Shown one piece after another: positions 8,138 to 15,647 of a stretch of DNA of 64,000 bases. The DNA lies in NCBI RefSeq assembly GCF_007994075.1, contig NZ_VIWU01000001.1, positions 3,844,001 through 3,908,000 on the forward strand. The letters are read 5' to 3'. Source of the stretch: Pseudonocardia hierapolitana (GTDB taxonomy: Bacteria; Actinomycetota; Actinomycetes; Mycobacteriales; Pseudonocardiaceae). Positions within the stretch are counted from its first letter, which is position 1. The number at the start of each line of letters is the position of its first letter. The notes under the pieces are model-generated. The model saw only the letters and a program-made list of their open reading frames with translations. It was not told the origin of the DNA and did no database searches. The position numbers and the translations under genes are program-made.

Positions 8138-8251
8138 TCCCGACGAGCGGCGCTGTCGTGCCACCGGGGGCTGCGCGCTTGCTTCGCGGCGCGCCCAGCC
8201 CTCAGACATGCATGGCGCCGGATAGGTTCCGACGAACGCGCCGTTCGTCGG
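8138..8251 (+). repeat. Long composite palindromic repeat, copy A
   Basis: A 114-bp element that begins on the base after the MOSC stop and ends two bases before the amidase stop codon. It has three parts: a left half-site close to CCGACGAACG, a central GC hairpin (GGGCTGCGCGC paired with GCGCGCCCAGCC), and a right palindrome at 8229-8251 with arms CCGACGAACG and CGTTCGTCGG around a 3-base loop. Copy D at 62273-62385 matches over its full length in the same orientation with about a dozen differences by eye. It is not a coding feature; it may act as a transcript end or RNA structure for the convergent genes. Confidence 0.85.
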
Positions 8252-8252
8252 A

Positions 8253-9503
8253 TCAACGCACGGCCTCCGCGATGTCCGGCGCCCAGGCGAGCAGCCGTTC
8301 GTCCGCGCCGGGGCGGCCCACGCACTGCAGGCCCACCGGGAGCGCAGGGCCACCGGGGTCGCGGACCACCGTGCTCGCCGGCAGCGAGAGCGCCGGGAGG
8401 CCCGCCTGGGTCCACGGCACGCTCATCGCCGGGCTTCCCGTGGTGTCGAGCCCGCGCGGAGCGGGACCGGTGGCCGACGGGCAGATCCAGACGTCGATCC
8501 CCGCGTCCGCCATGAGCTGCGGCAGCGTGCGCCGGAGTGCGTGGACCCCGTCGAGCGCCGCGCGGTACGTCGCGACGTCGATCGAGCGGCCCTCGCGGAT
8601 GGCCGCGGCGGTCTGCGGGCGGTAGCGGTCGGCGTACCGGTCGAACCACGCCTCGTGGCCGCGGGCCAGCTCGACGAGGTTGACCACGATCTGCCGGCGG
8701 TTGACCTGCGCGATGTCGTCGACCGCCGCGACCTCGCGCACGTCGTACCCGGCCGCGCGCAAGGCGGTGATCTGCGTGGCGAACGCCCCGCACGCGCCGA
8801 CGTCGGCCTGGTCCAGGTACGGCCCGGCGGGTACGCCGAGCACCGGCCGCTCGCCGGGCGCTACGGGGCCCCAGCCGTGGACGAGGGCCGCGGTGGCCGC
8901 CATGGCGAGAGGCGGATCCGCGGCGAACAGCCCGACCGTGTCGAAGGTCGGCGCGTTGGCGATCACCCCGTCGCAGGGCACGCGGCCGTACGTCGGCTTG
9001 AACCCGATGCACCCGCAGTAGGCGGCCGGGCGGATGACGGAGCCGACGGTCTGCGTGCCGAGCGCGAGCGGCACCAGCCCGGCGGCCACCGCGGCCGCCG
9101 ACCCGCTGCTCGACCCGCCCGGCGTGTGTTCCGGGTGGTGCGGGTTGCGGGTCGGGCCGGGCGCGAAGTAGGCGAACTCGGTGGTGACGGTCTTGCCGGC
9201 CACCACCGCGCCGGCCGCGCGCAGCCGGGTGACCGCCGTGGCCTCCGCACCATCGAGGAGTTCGGCGGGCACGGCCGACCCGGCGCGGGTCGGTAGCCCG
9301 TCGACCCGGAACACGTCCTTCACGCCCAGCGGGACGCCGTGGAGCGGCGGCCGGTGCTCGGGATCCGGCCAACGCCGGGTCATCGCGTCGACCTCGGCGC
9401 GGACCCGATCGGCCCGGCCGGGCTCGTCGACGAACGCGTGCAGGTCGGCATCGGAGTGGGCGATCCGGTCGACGACGTCGGCGAGCTCCGCGGCGATGGA
9501 CAC
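8253..9503 (-). CDS. Amidase-signature family hydrolase
   Basis: Amidase of 416 residues that hydrolyses carboxamide (or aryl-acyl amide) substrates. The Ser-cisSer-Lys triad is complete: K62 in PLGVKDVF, the cis-serine in GGSSSGSA (131-133) and the nucleophile S155 in QTVGSVIRPA. FKPTYGRVP follows at the expected distance. It resembles AtzF/GatA-like amidases but stands alone, so it is not the GatA subunit of the tRNA amidotransferase. The GTG start at 9503 is the only good start in the proper frame; the frame is open much further upstream but that part is antisense to the acyl-CoA synthetase gene. Substrate unknown. Confidence 0.85.
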   Translation of the reverse strand: MSIAAELADVVDRIAHSDADLHAFVDEPGRADRVRAEVDAMTRRWPDPEHRPPLHGVPLGVKDVFRVDGLPTRAGSAVPAELLDGAEATAVTRLRAAGAVVAGKTVTTEFAYFAPGPTRNPHHPEHTPGGSSSGSAAAVAAGLVPLALGTQTVGSVIRPAAYCGCIGFKPTYGRVPCDGVIANAPTFDTVGLFAADPPLAMAATAALVHGWGPVAPGERPVLGVPAGPYLDQADVGACGAFATQITALRAAGYDVREVAAVDDIAQVNRRQIVVNLVELARGHEAWFDRYADRYRPQTAAAIREGRSIDVATYRAALDGVHALRRTLPQLMADAGIDVWICPSATGPAPRGLDTTGSPAMSVPWTQAGLPALSLPASTVVRDPGGPALPVGLQCVGRPGADERLLAWAPDIAEAVR

Positions 9504-9575
9504 GCCCCGACCGTAGAACGCGCACCGACGATCGGACAGGTGCGTCGTGCGCGCCGCGTCCGGCATCATCCGGGC

Positions 9576-11192
9576 ATGCCCGACGCCGTGCCGTCCACCG
9601 CCGCGCCCTTCACCCCCGACACCGCCGCCGCGATCGCCCGCGCCCGCCAGCACGGGATCGGTGACCTGTTGCGGCGCACCGCGCTGCGGTACCCGGACAA
9701 GCTCGCGGTGGTGTCCGGCGAGCGGCGCTTCACCTACGCCGAGTTCGACGCCGCCGCGAACCGGCTGGCGAACGCGCTCGCCGCCCGCGGTGTGACGAAG
9801 GGCGACCGCCTGGCGTTGCTGTCGCGCAACTGCTGGGAGTACGCGGTGATCGCGTTCGCCACCGCCAAGCTGGGCGTGGTGCTGGTGCCGGTGAACTTCA
9901 TGCTCGGCCCGTCCGAGATCGCCTTCATCCTCGGCCACTCCGGCGCGACCGGGATGGTGGCGCAGGACGTGCTCACCGAGACCGCGGAGCAGGCGCTGGC
10001 GGAGGCCGGGCTCAAAGAGGGCGTGCGCGGTCGCATCGGCGGTGCGGCCGACGGCTGGGAGGACGTCGCCGACTGGTGGACGGCGGGTCCCGGGCACGAC
10101 CCGGAGGTGGCCGTCGCCGACGACGACCCGCTCCGGCTCATGTACACGTCCGGCACCGAGTCGCGGCCGAAGGGCGTGATGCTCTCGAGCCGGTCGCTCA
10201 TCGCCCAGTACGTCTCGTGCGTGATCGACGGCGGCATGAGCGCCGACGACGTCGAGGTGCACTCGCTGCCGATGTACCACTGCGCGCAGCTGGACTGCTT
10301 CTTCTCCGTCGACGTCTACCTGGGCGCGACCAGCATCATCCTGCCGGCGCCGGACCCGGCCGCCCTGCTCGCGACGATCGAGGCCGAGCGGGCGACGAAG
10401 CTGTTCTGCCCGCCGACGGTGTGGATCTCCCTGCTGCGCCACCCCGACTTCGACACCCGCGACCTGTCGAGCCTGCGCAAGGGGTACTACGGCGCGTCCG
10501 CGATGCCGGTCGAGGTGCTCAAGGAGCTGCAGCGCCGGCTGCCCGACGTGCAGCTCTGGAACTTCTACGGCCAGACCGAGATGGCCCCGCTCGCGACGAT
10601 CCTGCGCCCGCACGAGCAGCTGCCGAAGGCCGGTTCGGCGGGGCGGGCCGCCGTCAACGTGGAGACGATGCTGGTCGACGACCTCGGCGAGCCCGTGCCG
10701 CCGGGCGAGATCGGCGAGATCGTGCACCGCAGCCCGCACGCCGCGCTGGGCTACTACAACGACGAGGACAAGACCGCCGAGGCGTTCCGCGGCGGCTGGT
10801 TCCACTCCGGCGACCTCGGGATCTTGGACTCCGACGGCTACCTCTCGGTCGTCGACCGCAAGAAGGACATGATCAAGACCGGCGGCGAGAACGTGGCCAG
10901 CCGCGAGGTCGAGGAGGCGATCTACCTCCTCGACGGCGTTGCCGAGGTCGCCGTGTTCGGGATCAGCCACCCGCACTGGATCGAGGCGGTCACCGCGGTC
11001 GTCGTCCCGAAGCCGGACGCGGGCCTCACGGCCGACGCCGTGCTGGCACACGCCCGGCAGCACCTCGCAGGCTACAAGTGCCCGAAGTACGTGGTGTTCG
11101 CCGACGCGCTGCCGAAGAACCCCAGCGGCAAGATCCTCAAGCGCGAGCTGCGCGCGCAGCACGCGAAGCTCGCCGATGAGGACGGGAACTGA
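9576..11192 (+). CDS. Acyl-CoA synthetase / AMP-dependent ligase
   Basis: ANL-superfamily enzyme of 538 residues that activates a carboxylic acid as acyl-AMP and loads it on CoA. The P-loop-like motif MYTSGTESRPKGVML is near residue 190; NFYGQTEMAP (A5 motif), HSGDLGILDSDGYLSVVDRKKDMIKTGGENV in pieces (A7/A8 hinge) and the catalytic C-terminal Lys in NPSGKILKRELR are all present. The arrangement matches FadD/long- to medium-chain acyl-CoA synthetases. It is divergent from the amidase (72 bases between starts). The ATG at 9576 matches the usual N terminus; upstream codons overlap the amidase promoter. Chain-length preference cannot be read. Confidence 0.85.
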   Translation: MPDAVPSTAAPFTPDTAAAIARARQHGIGDLLRRTALRYPDKLAVVSGERRFTYAEFDAAANRLANALAARGVTKGDRLALLSRNCWEYAVIAFATAKLGVVLVPVNFMLGPSEIAFILGHSGATGMVAQDVLTETAEQALAEAGLKEGVRGRIGGAADGWEDVADWWTAGPGHDPEVAVADDDPLRLMYTSGTESRPKGVMLSSRSLIAQYVSCVIDGGMSADDVEVHSLPMYHCAQLDCFFSVDVYLGATSIILPAPDPAALLATIEAERATKLFCPPTVWISLLRHPDFDTRDLSSLRKGYYGASAMPVEVLKELQRRLPDVQLWNFYGQTEMAPLATILRPHEQLPKAGSAGRAAVNVETMLVDDLGEPVPPGEIGEIVHRSPHAALGYYNDEDKTAEAFRGGWFHSGDLGILDSDGYLSVVDRKKDMIKTGGENVASREVEEAIYLLDGVAEVAVFGISHPHWIEAVTAVVVPKPDAGLTADAVLAHARQHLAGYKCPKYVVFADALPKNPSGKILKRELRAQHAKLADEDGN

Positions 11193-11217
11193 CCGCTGGG
11201 GGCGGCAGGCTCGGGCC

Positions 11218-11850
11218 ATGACCGAGACGAGCCCCATGGCCAGTACGAGCAGGCCCGCCGCCCTGCACGCCTACTTCGGGTACCGGGACGCCCCGGCCGC
11301 CCTCTCCTGGCTGGAACGGGTCTTCGGGTTCGACACCATCACATCGTTCCCCGACGACGCCGGCGGCATCCTCCACTCCGAGCTCCGTCGTGACGACGCC
11401 GCCATCGTCGTGTTCAGCGACCGTGACGGCTACGAGCGTCCCCCGCGCAAGGGCGACACGACCGGCTTCGGGGCCTACGTCAGCGTCGCCGACGCCACCG
11501 AAGTCGATGCCGTGTACGCCCGCGCGCTCGCGGCCGGGGCCACCGGGATCTGGGAGCCCGCCGACACCGAGTGGGGCAACCACCGCTGCCGGATCGCCGA
11601 TCCCGAAGGCTTCGAATGGACCTTCGGGACGTATCGCCCGGGCGAGCCGCAAGGCGCGTGGGACGAGGCGACGGGGCCGGTGATCGTCAGTCGCGCAGCG
11701 CGGTCTCGACCGCCTCGCGCAAGCCCGTCGGCGCGCGGCCGATCAGCTTCTCCAGGTCATCGGCCGGCTCGGAGAAGAGCCCCGACGCGATCAGCTGGTG
11801 GACGAAACCTGCCTGGCCGAGCTCCTCGACCGGGGCCGGCCGGTAGGTGA
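11218..11850 (+). CDS. VOC/glyoxalase-like protein with an abnormal C-terminal tail
   Basis: Vicinal-oxygen-chelate protein. Residues about 12-150 form a normal domain: LHAYFGYRDAPAALSWLERVFGF, a second half beginning TGFGAYVSVADATEVDAVY, and the closing CRIADPEGFEWTFGTY that ends most members. It resembles the antibiotic-resistance/PhnB-like subgroup; the substrate is unknown. After that point the frame runs another 55 or so codons of Arg/Pro/Ser-rich sequence and overlaps the 3' end of the convergent NmrA gene by 164 bases. The tail looks like antisense translation. A one-base shift near 11677 would place a TGA directly after the domain, so a lost stop or frameshift is likely. Confidence 0.7.
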   Translation: MTETSPMASTSRPAALHAYFGYRDAPAALSWLERVFGFDTITSFPDDAGGILHSELRRDDAAIVVFSDRDGYERPPRKGDTTGFGAYVSVADATEVDAVYARALAAGATGIWEPADTEWGNHRCRIADPEGFEWTFGTYRPGEPQGAWDEATGPVIVSRAARSRPPRASPSARGRSASPGHRPARRRAPTRSAGGRNLPGRAPRPGPAGR

Positions 11851-12502
11851 CGTCCTTCCCGGAGACCTCGGAGACGGTCTGGGCGAGGTCGGCCAGCGTC
11901 CAGACCGGGCCGCGCAGCTCGTAGACCGCGCCCTCGTGCCCGTCGCCCGCGACCGCGACGGAGGCGGCGACCCCGAGATCGGCGATCGTCGCGAGGTTGA
12001 CCGGCACGCCGTTGTCGGCGCCGAGCAACTCGCCCGCGTCGACGGCCGCGCGAAGACCGGGGTTGACCAGCACCTCCGTGTAGAAGGTGTTGCGCAGCAC
12101 GGTGTGTGGCAGGCCCGACCCGGCGAGCAGCTCCTCCGTGACCGTGTGGTCGGCGAGGAACCCCTGCCCGTTCTCGGCGCCGATCGCGCTCGTGTAGACG
12201 ACCCGTCCCACGCCGGCGGCGACGGCGGCGTCGATCGCGTTTCCGTGCTGGCGGGCGCGTGCGCCGGGCGTGATGTCCGGTGAGGAGACGAGGAGCAGGA
12301 CGTCGGCCCCGGTGAACGCCGCTCGCAGGGACGCGGGGTCCTCGTAGTCGCCCCGGCGGACGTCCACACCGCCCTCGGCGAGGTCGGCGGCCTTGCGCGG
12401 GTCGCGGGCCACCGCGGCGACCTCGGCGGCCGGCACCCGCGTCAGCAGGTCCTCGACGGCCACGCGGCCGAGCTTCCCGGTCACCCCGGTGATGACGTAC
12501 AT
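11687..12502 (-). CDS. NmrA-like NAD(P)H:quinone oxidoreductase (QOR2 type)
   Basis: Atypical short-chain dehydrogenase of 271 residues. The N-terminal Rossmann motif GVTGKLG is at residues 6-12, followed by AAVARDPRKAADLAEGGVDVRRGDY, the NADP-sensing pattern of QorB/QOR2 and NmrA proteins. VVYTSAIGAENGQGFLADHTVTEELL and LPHTVLRNTFYTE match quinone oxidoreductase 2. It probably reduces quinones or senses redox state. It is divergent from an HxlR regulator, a common regulator-reductase pairing in electrophile response, so induction by quinone-like stress is inferred. Confidence 0.85.
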   Translation of the reverse strand: MYVITGVTGKLGRVAVEDLLTRVPAAEVAAVARDPRKAADLAEGGVDVRRGDYEDPASLRAAFTGADVLLLVSSPDITPGARARQHGNAIDAAVAAGVGRVVYTSAIGAENGQGFLADHTVTEELLAGSGLPHTVLRNTFYTEVLVNPGLRAAVDAGELLGADNGVPVNLATIADLGVAASVAVAGDGHEGAVYELRGPVWTLADLAQTVSEVSGKDVTYRPAPVEELGQAGFVHQLIASGLFSEPADDLEKLIGRAPTGLREAVETALRD

Positions 12503-12562
12503 GCACTTCTCCGTTCGCTGGTGTCTGGAACGGTACTGACCGTATGCTTGCTACTCTCTCTT

Positions 12563-12576
12563 GGTAAGTACGTACC
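12563..12576. promoter_or_regulatory. Possible HxlR operator
   Basis: In the 98-base gap between the divergent reductase and HxlR genes, GGTAAGTACGTACC contains the palindrome GTACGTAC (12568-12575). HxlR-type regulators often bind GTAC/TAC-containing dyads in such gaps. The stretch is also AT-richer than its flanks. Low-confidence assignment from sequence alone. Confidence 0.35.
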
Positions 12577-12600
12577 TCGAGGTGAGCACCGGAGGCCGAC

Positions 12601-12999
12601 GTGAGCATGCAGGTCATCGAGGCCATGAGCCTCGGACGGGGTGACGTGTTCGACAGCCGGTGCCCGGCACGGGGCGTGCTCGATCACGTCACGAGCAAGT
12701 GGGCGGTGCTCGTGCTGGTGGCCCTGCGCGGCCGGCCGCTGCGGTACAGCGCGCTGCGCCGGGCGATCGGAGGGGTGAGCGAGAAGATGCTCGCCCAGAC
12801 GCTGCGGACGCTCGAGACAGACGGGTTCGTGCGCCGCGAGGTCGTGCCCACCGCGCCGCCGCAGGTGACCTACAGCCTCACCGACCTCGGGCAGGAGGTC
12901 ACCACCCACCTCGCCGGGCTGCTGGAGTGGATCGACACCCACATCCCCGACGTGCAGCGGGCGCGCGCCGAGCGTGCAGCCGTTCAGGCCGGGACCTGA
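12601..12999 (+). CDS. HxlR-family winged-helix regulator
   Basis: Transcription factor of 132 residues. CPARGVLDHVTSKWAVLVLVAL is the HxlR entry helix with the redox-sensing Cys found in many members (Cys22); FRY-type LRYSALRRAIGGVSEKMLAQTLRTLETDGFVRREV is the winged helix, and VTYSLTDLGQEV the wing and linker. It likely represses the divergent quinone oxidoreductase until oxidised by electrophiles (known for YodB/QorR; inferred here). The GTG start at 12601 has CCGGAGG about ten bases upstream. Confidence 0.88.
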   Translation: MSMQVIEAMSLGRGDVFDSRCPARGVLDHVTSKWAVLVLVALRGRPLRYSALRRAIGGVSEKMLAQTLRTLETDGFVRREVVPTAPPQVTYSLTDLGQEVTTHLAGLLEWIDTHIPDVQRARAERAAVQAGT

Positions 13000-13023
13000 A
13001 CCACTGCGCGCCGGCGGCGGCGC

Positions 13024-14964
13024 TCAGCCCACGGACGCCAGGTCCGTCGGCTCGTCCTCCCGCTGCGGCAGGACGGCGGCGGTCTCGTGCTCGCCGTCCA
13101 GCAGCGGGCAGTCGATCCACCGCTCGGGGATCCCGAAGCCGTCGACGAGGGTGCGGGCGTGCGGGCGCAGCCGCCCGCAGAGGGCGTTGACCGCCTGCGT
13201 GACGGCCTTGGCGCGGCCCGGCGTCAGGTAGGAGTGCTCGATGAAGAACGCCCGGTCGTTCTCGATGACGGTCAGCGCGTAGAGCCGCAGCACGTCCGCG
13301 AGCAGGTCGCGCACGCCTGCGTCGCCGGTGTGGTCGACCGCGGCCGCGAAGGAGTCGAACACGATCCGGTCGACGTGGGCGCGGGCGGCGACGAGCAGGT
13401 GGTCCTGGGCCCCGTTGAAGATCCCGAACTGGTCGGCACCCGGTGCGAGCGCCCTGCGCATCCGCTGCGCCGCGTTCGCGAGCAGGTGCTGCTCGCGCTC
13501 GACGAGCAGCCACCGCTGGTACGCGCGGTCCCGGATGTCGCCGCGGCGCAGGAGGGCGCGCAGGCCGGTGCGCTCGGTCACGGTGTCGGCCACCAGGTCG
13601 GCCGCGAACCGGGCCTTGCCCGCCAGGTCGAGCCGGGCGACGCGGCGGCCGTAGTCCGACAGCAGCGTCTTCGCGACGAGCTGCAGCAGCACGGTGTTGT
13701 CACCCTCGAACGTGGTGAACACGTCGGTGTCGGCCTTGAGCGTCGGCAGCAGGTTCTCGGCGAGGTAGCCCGCGCCGCCGCACGCCTCCCGACAGGTCTG
13801 GATCGTGGCCGTGGCGTGCCAGGTGGCCACGGCCTTGATGCCGGCGGCGCGGGTCTCCAGGTCGCGCTGGCGCCACTCGTCGCCTTCGGCACCGGGCGCC
13901 TGCAGATCGTGCATGTCCGAGACGAGGTCGCTCTGAGCGAAGTGCAGCGCATAGGTGGTGGCGAGCGCGGGCAGGAGCTTGCGCTGGTGCACGAGGTAGT
14001 CGAGCACCACGACCTCCTCGCCGGTCGCCGGGTCGGCGAACTGCCGCCGCACGGCGCCGTAGCGGATCGCCAGCGCGAGCGCCTTCTGCGTGGCGGTGCC
14101 GGCGCCGCCCGCCACGCTGATCCGCCCGCGGACGAGCGTGCCGAGCATCGTGAAGAACCGGCGGGTCTCGTTGGCGATCGAGCTGGTGTACGTGCCGTCC
14201 TCTGTGATGTCGCCGAACCGGTTGAGCAGCGCCTCGCGCGGCACGCGGACGTGGTCGAACGTCAGCCGGCCGTTGTCGACGCCGTTGAGGCCCGCCTTCC
14301 GGCCGCAGTCGCCGATCGTGACGCCCGGCATCGGCGCGCCGCTCTCGTCGCGGATCGGGACGAGCAGGGCGTGCACACCGTGGGACCGCCCTTGCGTGAC
14401 GAGCTGCGCGAAGACCACGGCCATGCGGCCGTCGCGGGCGGCGTTGCCGATGTAGTCCTTGCGGGCGCCCGGGTCCGGCGTGTGGACGTCGAACTCCTGC
14501 GTGGCCGGGTCGAACGTGGCGGTGGTGCGCAGGTGCTGCACGTCGGAGCCGTGGCCGGTCTCGGTCATCGCGAAGCAGCCGAGCAGCTCGCCGTCCATGA
14601 TCTGCTTCAGGTACTCGTCATGGTGCCGGGATGTGCCGAGCACCTGCACCGCGCCGCCGAAGAGCCCCCACTGCACCCCGGCCTTGACCAGCAGCGACAG
14701 GTCGCCGTAGCCGAGCATCGCGAACGCGGTGACCACGCCGCCGACGTCGCCGCCTCCTCCGTAGGCCGGGTCGAAGCCCTGCCGGGGCCTGCCCGTGTTC
14801 GCGAGCAGCCGCAGGTTGTCGGTGGTGAGCGCCCGGTACTCCTCGGTGGAGAGGTTCGGGTCGGGGTTGAACGCGAGCTCGTCCATCTGGGCGCGGATCT
14901 CGTCGCGGACGTGCGCCCACCTGCCGTCGAGGACGCCCTGCAGCGCGTGCCGGTCGACCGTCAT
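13024..14964 (-). CDS. Acyl-CoA oxidase/dehydrogenase family protein
   Basis: FAD-dependent acyl-CoA oxidising enzyme of 646 residues, longer than the 380-residue dehydrogenases and built like peroxisomal-type acyl-CoA oxidases. An N-terminal helical domain is followed by CFAMTETGHGSDV (flavin-binding strand), DYIGNAARDGRMAVVFAQL, FDHVRVPREALLNRFGDI and a CREACGGAGYLAENLLPTLKAD segment before a second C-terminal helical domain. It introduces the 2,3-double bond in beta-oxidation. Its ATG overlaps the stop of the upstream TetR gene (ATGA), and a GAGGAGGAG ribosome site precedes it. Whether it passes electrons to oxygen or to ETF is not visible. Confidence 0.85.
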   Translation of the reverse strand: MTVDRHALQGVLDGRWAHVRDEIRAQMDELAFNPDPNLSTEEYRALTTDNLRLLANTGRPRQGFDPAYGGGGDVGGVVTAFAMLGYGDLSLLVKAGVQWGLFGGAVQVLGTSRHHDEYLKQIMDGELLGCFAMTETGHGSDVQHLRTTATFDPATQEFDVHTPDPGARKDYIGNAARDGRMAVVFAQLVTQGRSHGVHALLVPIRDESGAPMPGVTIGDCGRKAGLNGVDNGRLTFDHVRVPREALLNRFGDITEDGTYTSSIANETRRFFTMLGTLVRGRISVAGGAGTATQKALALAIRYGAVRRQFADPATGEEVVVLDYLVHQRKLLPALATTYALHFAQSDLVSDMHDLQAPGAEGDEWRQRDLETRAAGIKAVATWHATATIQTCREACGGAGYLAENLLPTLKADTDVFTTFEGDNTVLLQLVAKTLLSDYGRRVARLDLAGKARFAADLVADTVTERTGLRALLRRGDIRDRAYQRWLLVEREQHLLANAAQRMRRALAPGADQFGIFNGAQDHLLVAARAHVDRIVFDSFAAAVDHTGDAGVRDLLADVLRLYALTVIENDRAFFIEHSYLTPGRAKAVTQAVNALCGRLRPHARTLVDGFGIPERWIDCPLLDGEHETAAVLPQREDEPTDLASVG

Positions 14965-15590
14965 GACGTCTCCTCCTCGGTGCGGCCGACCACCCCGGAC
15001 AGCCCCGCCCATGCGAGGGCGGTGAGGTGATCGGCCAACTGCTCCCTGCTCATACCCGCCGGACGGGCGATCCAGTTGTCCGCCGCCGAGCGGACCATGC
15101 CGACCACCCCGTGGCCCCACGGCACCGCGGGTGCGGGATCGGCGCCGGCCGCGGTCAGCTGCTCGCCGATGACCTCCGCCACCTGGTCGCCGATCAGGGA
15201 GACGAGGTCGGCGACCAGGTCGGCGTCGGCCAGCGGCCGGTGCACCACGAACCGGTACACCTCGGGGTCGTGCTCGATCAGCCGTAGGTACGCCGCGATT
15301 GCGGCGGCGGTCTTCGCGCGCGGGCCCGCGGCGCCGTCCATCGCGGAGCGCACCTGCCCGAGCAGCACCTCCGCCACCCGTTCGCATACCGCGACGTAGA
15401 GCTGGTTGCGGTCGGCGAAGTGCCGGTAGACGGCGGTCTTGCTCGTGCGCGCTGCGGCGGCCACATCGTCCATTCCCACGCCCGCGCCATGCGCGCGGAT
15501 CGCGGCGATGGCGGCGTCGGTGAGCTCGGCACGGCGGGTGCGCCGGTGGTCGTCCCACCGGCTGGCCCGCCGATCCCGTACCGACTGCAC
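14961..15590 (-). CDS. TetR-family regulator of the fatty-acid genes
   Basis: TetR protein of 209 residues. The HTH lies at about 35-70 (MDDVAAAARTSKTAVYRHFADRNQLYVAV); the C-terminal helical domain includes EHDPEVYRFVVHRPLADAD, common in regulators of lipid genes. It is the first gene of a two-gene operon with the acyl-CoA oxidase and is divergent from the thiolase-fabG4-htdX operon. The gap contains a clear dyad (15599-15622), so it probably represses both directions and is released by an acyl-CoA (inference). The GTG start at 15590 leaves 57 bases to the thiolase ATG. Confidence 0.85.
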   Translation of the reverse strand: MQSVRDRRASRWDDHRRTRRAELTDAAIAAIRAHGAGVGMDDVAAAARTSKTAVYRHFADRNQLYVAVCERVAEVLLGQVRSAMDGAAGPRAKTAAAIAAYLRLIEHDPEVYRFVVHRPLADADLVADLVSLIGDQVAEVIGEQLTAAGADPAPAVPWGHGVVGMVRSAADNWIARPAGMSREQLADHLTALAWAGLSGVVGRTEEETS

Positions 15591-15598
15591 GACACCGA

Positions 15599-15622
15599 CG
15601 GTACCGGGTACTTTGGGTACCG
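15599..15622. promoter_or_regulatory. Likely TetR operator between divergent fatty-acid operons
   Basis: CGGTACC (15599-15605) and GGTACCG (15616-15622) form a perfect 7-bp dyad with a 10-base spacer that itself contains GGGTAC. The site occupies the centre of the 57-base gap between the TetR and thiolase start codons, where both promoters must lie. Size and symmetry fit a TetR dimer site. Confidence 0.6.
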
Positions 15623-15647
15623 GCTACTCGTGGGTAGGAGAACCGAC

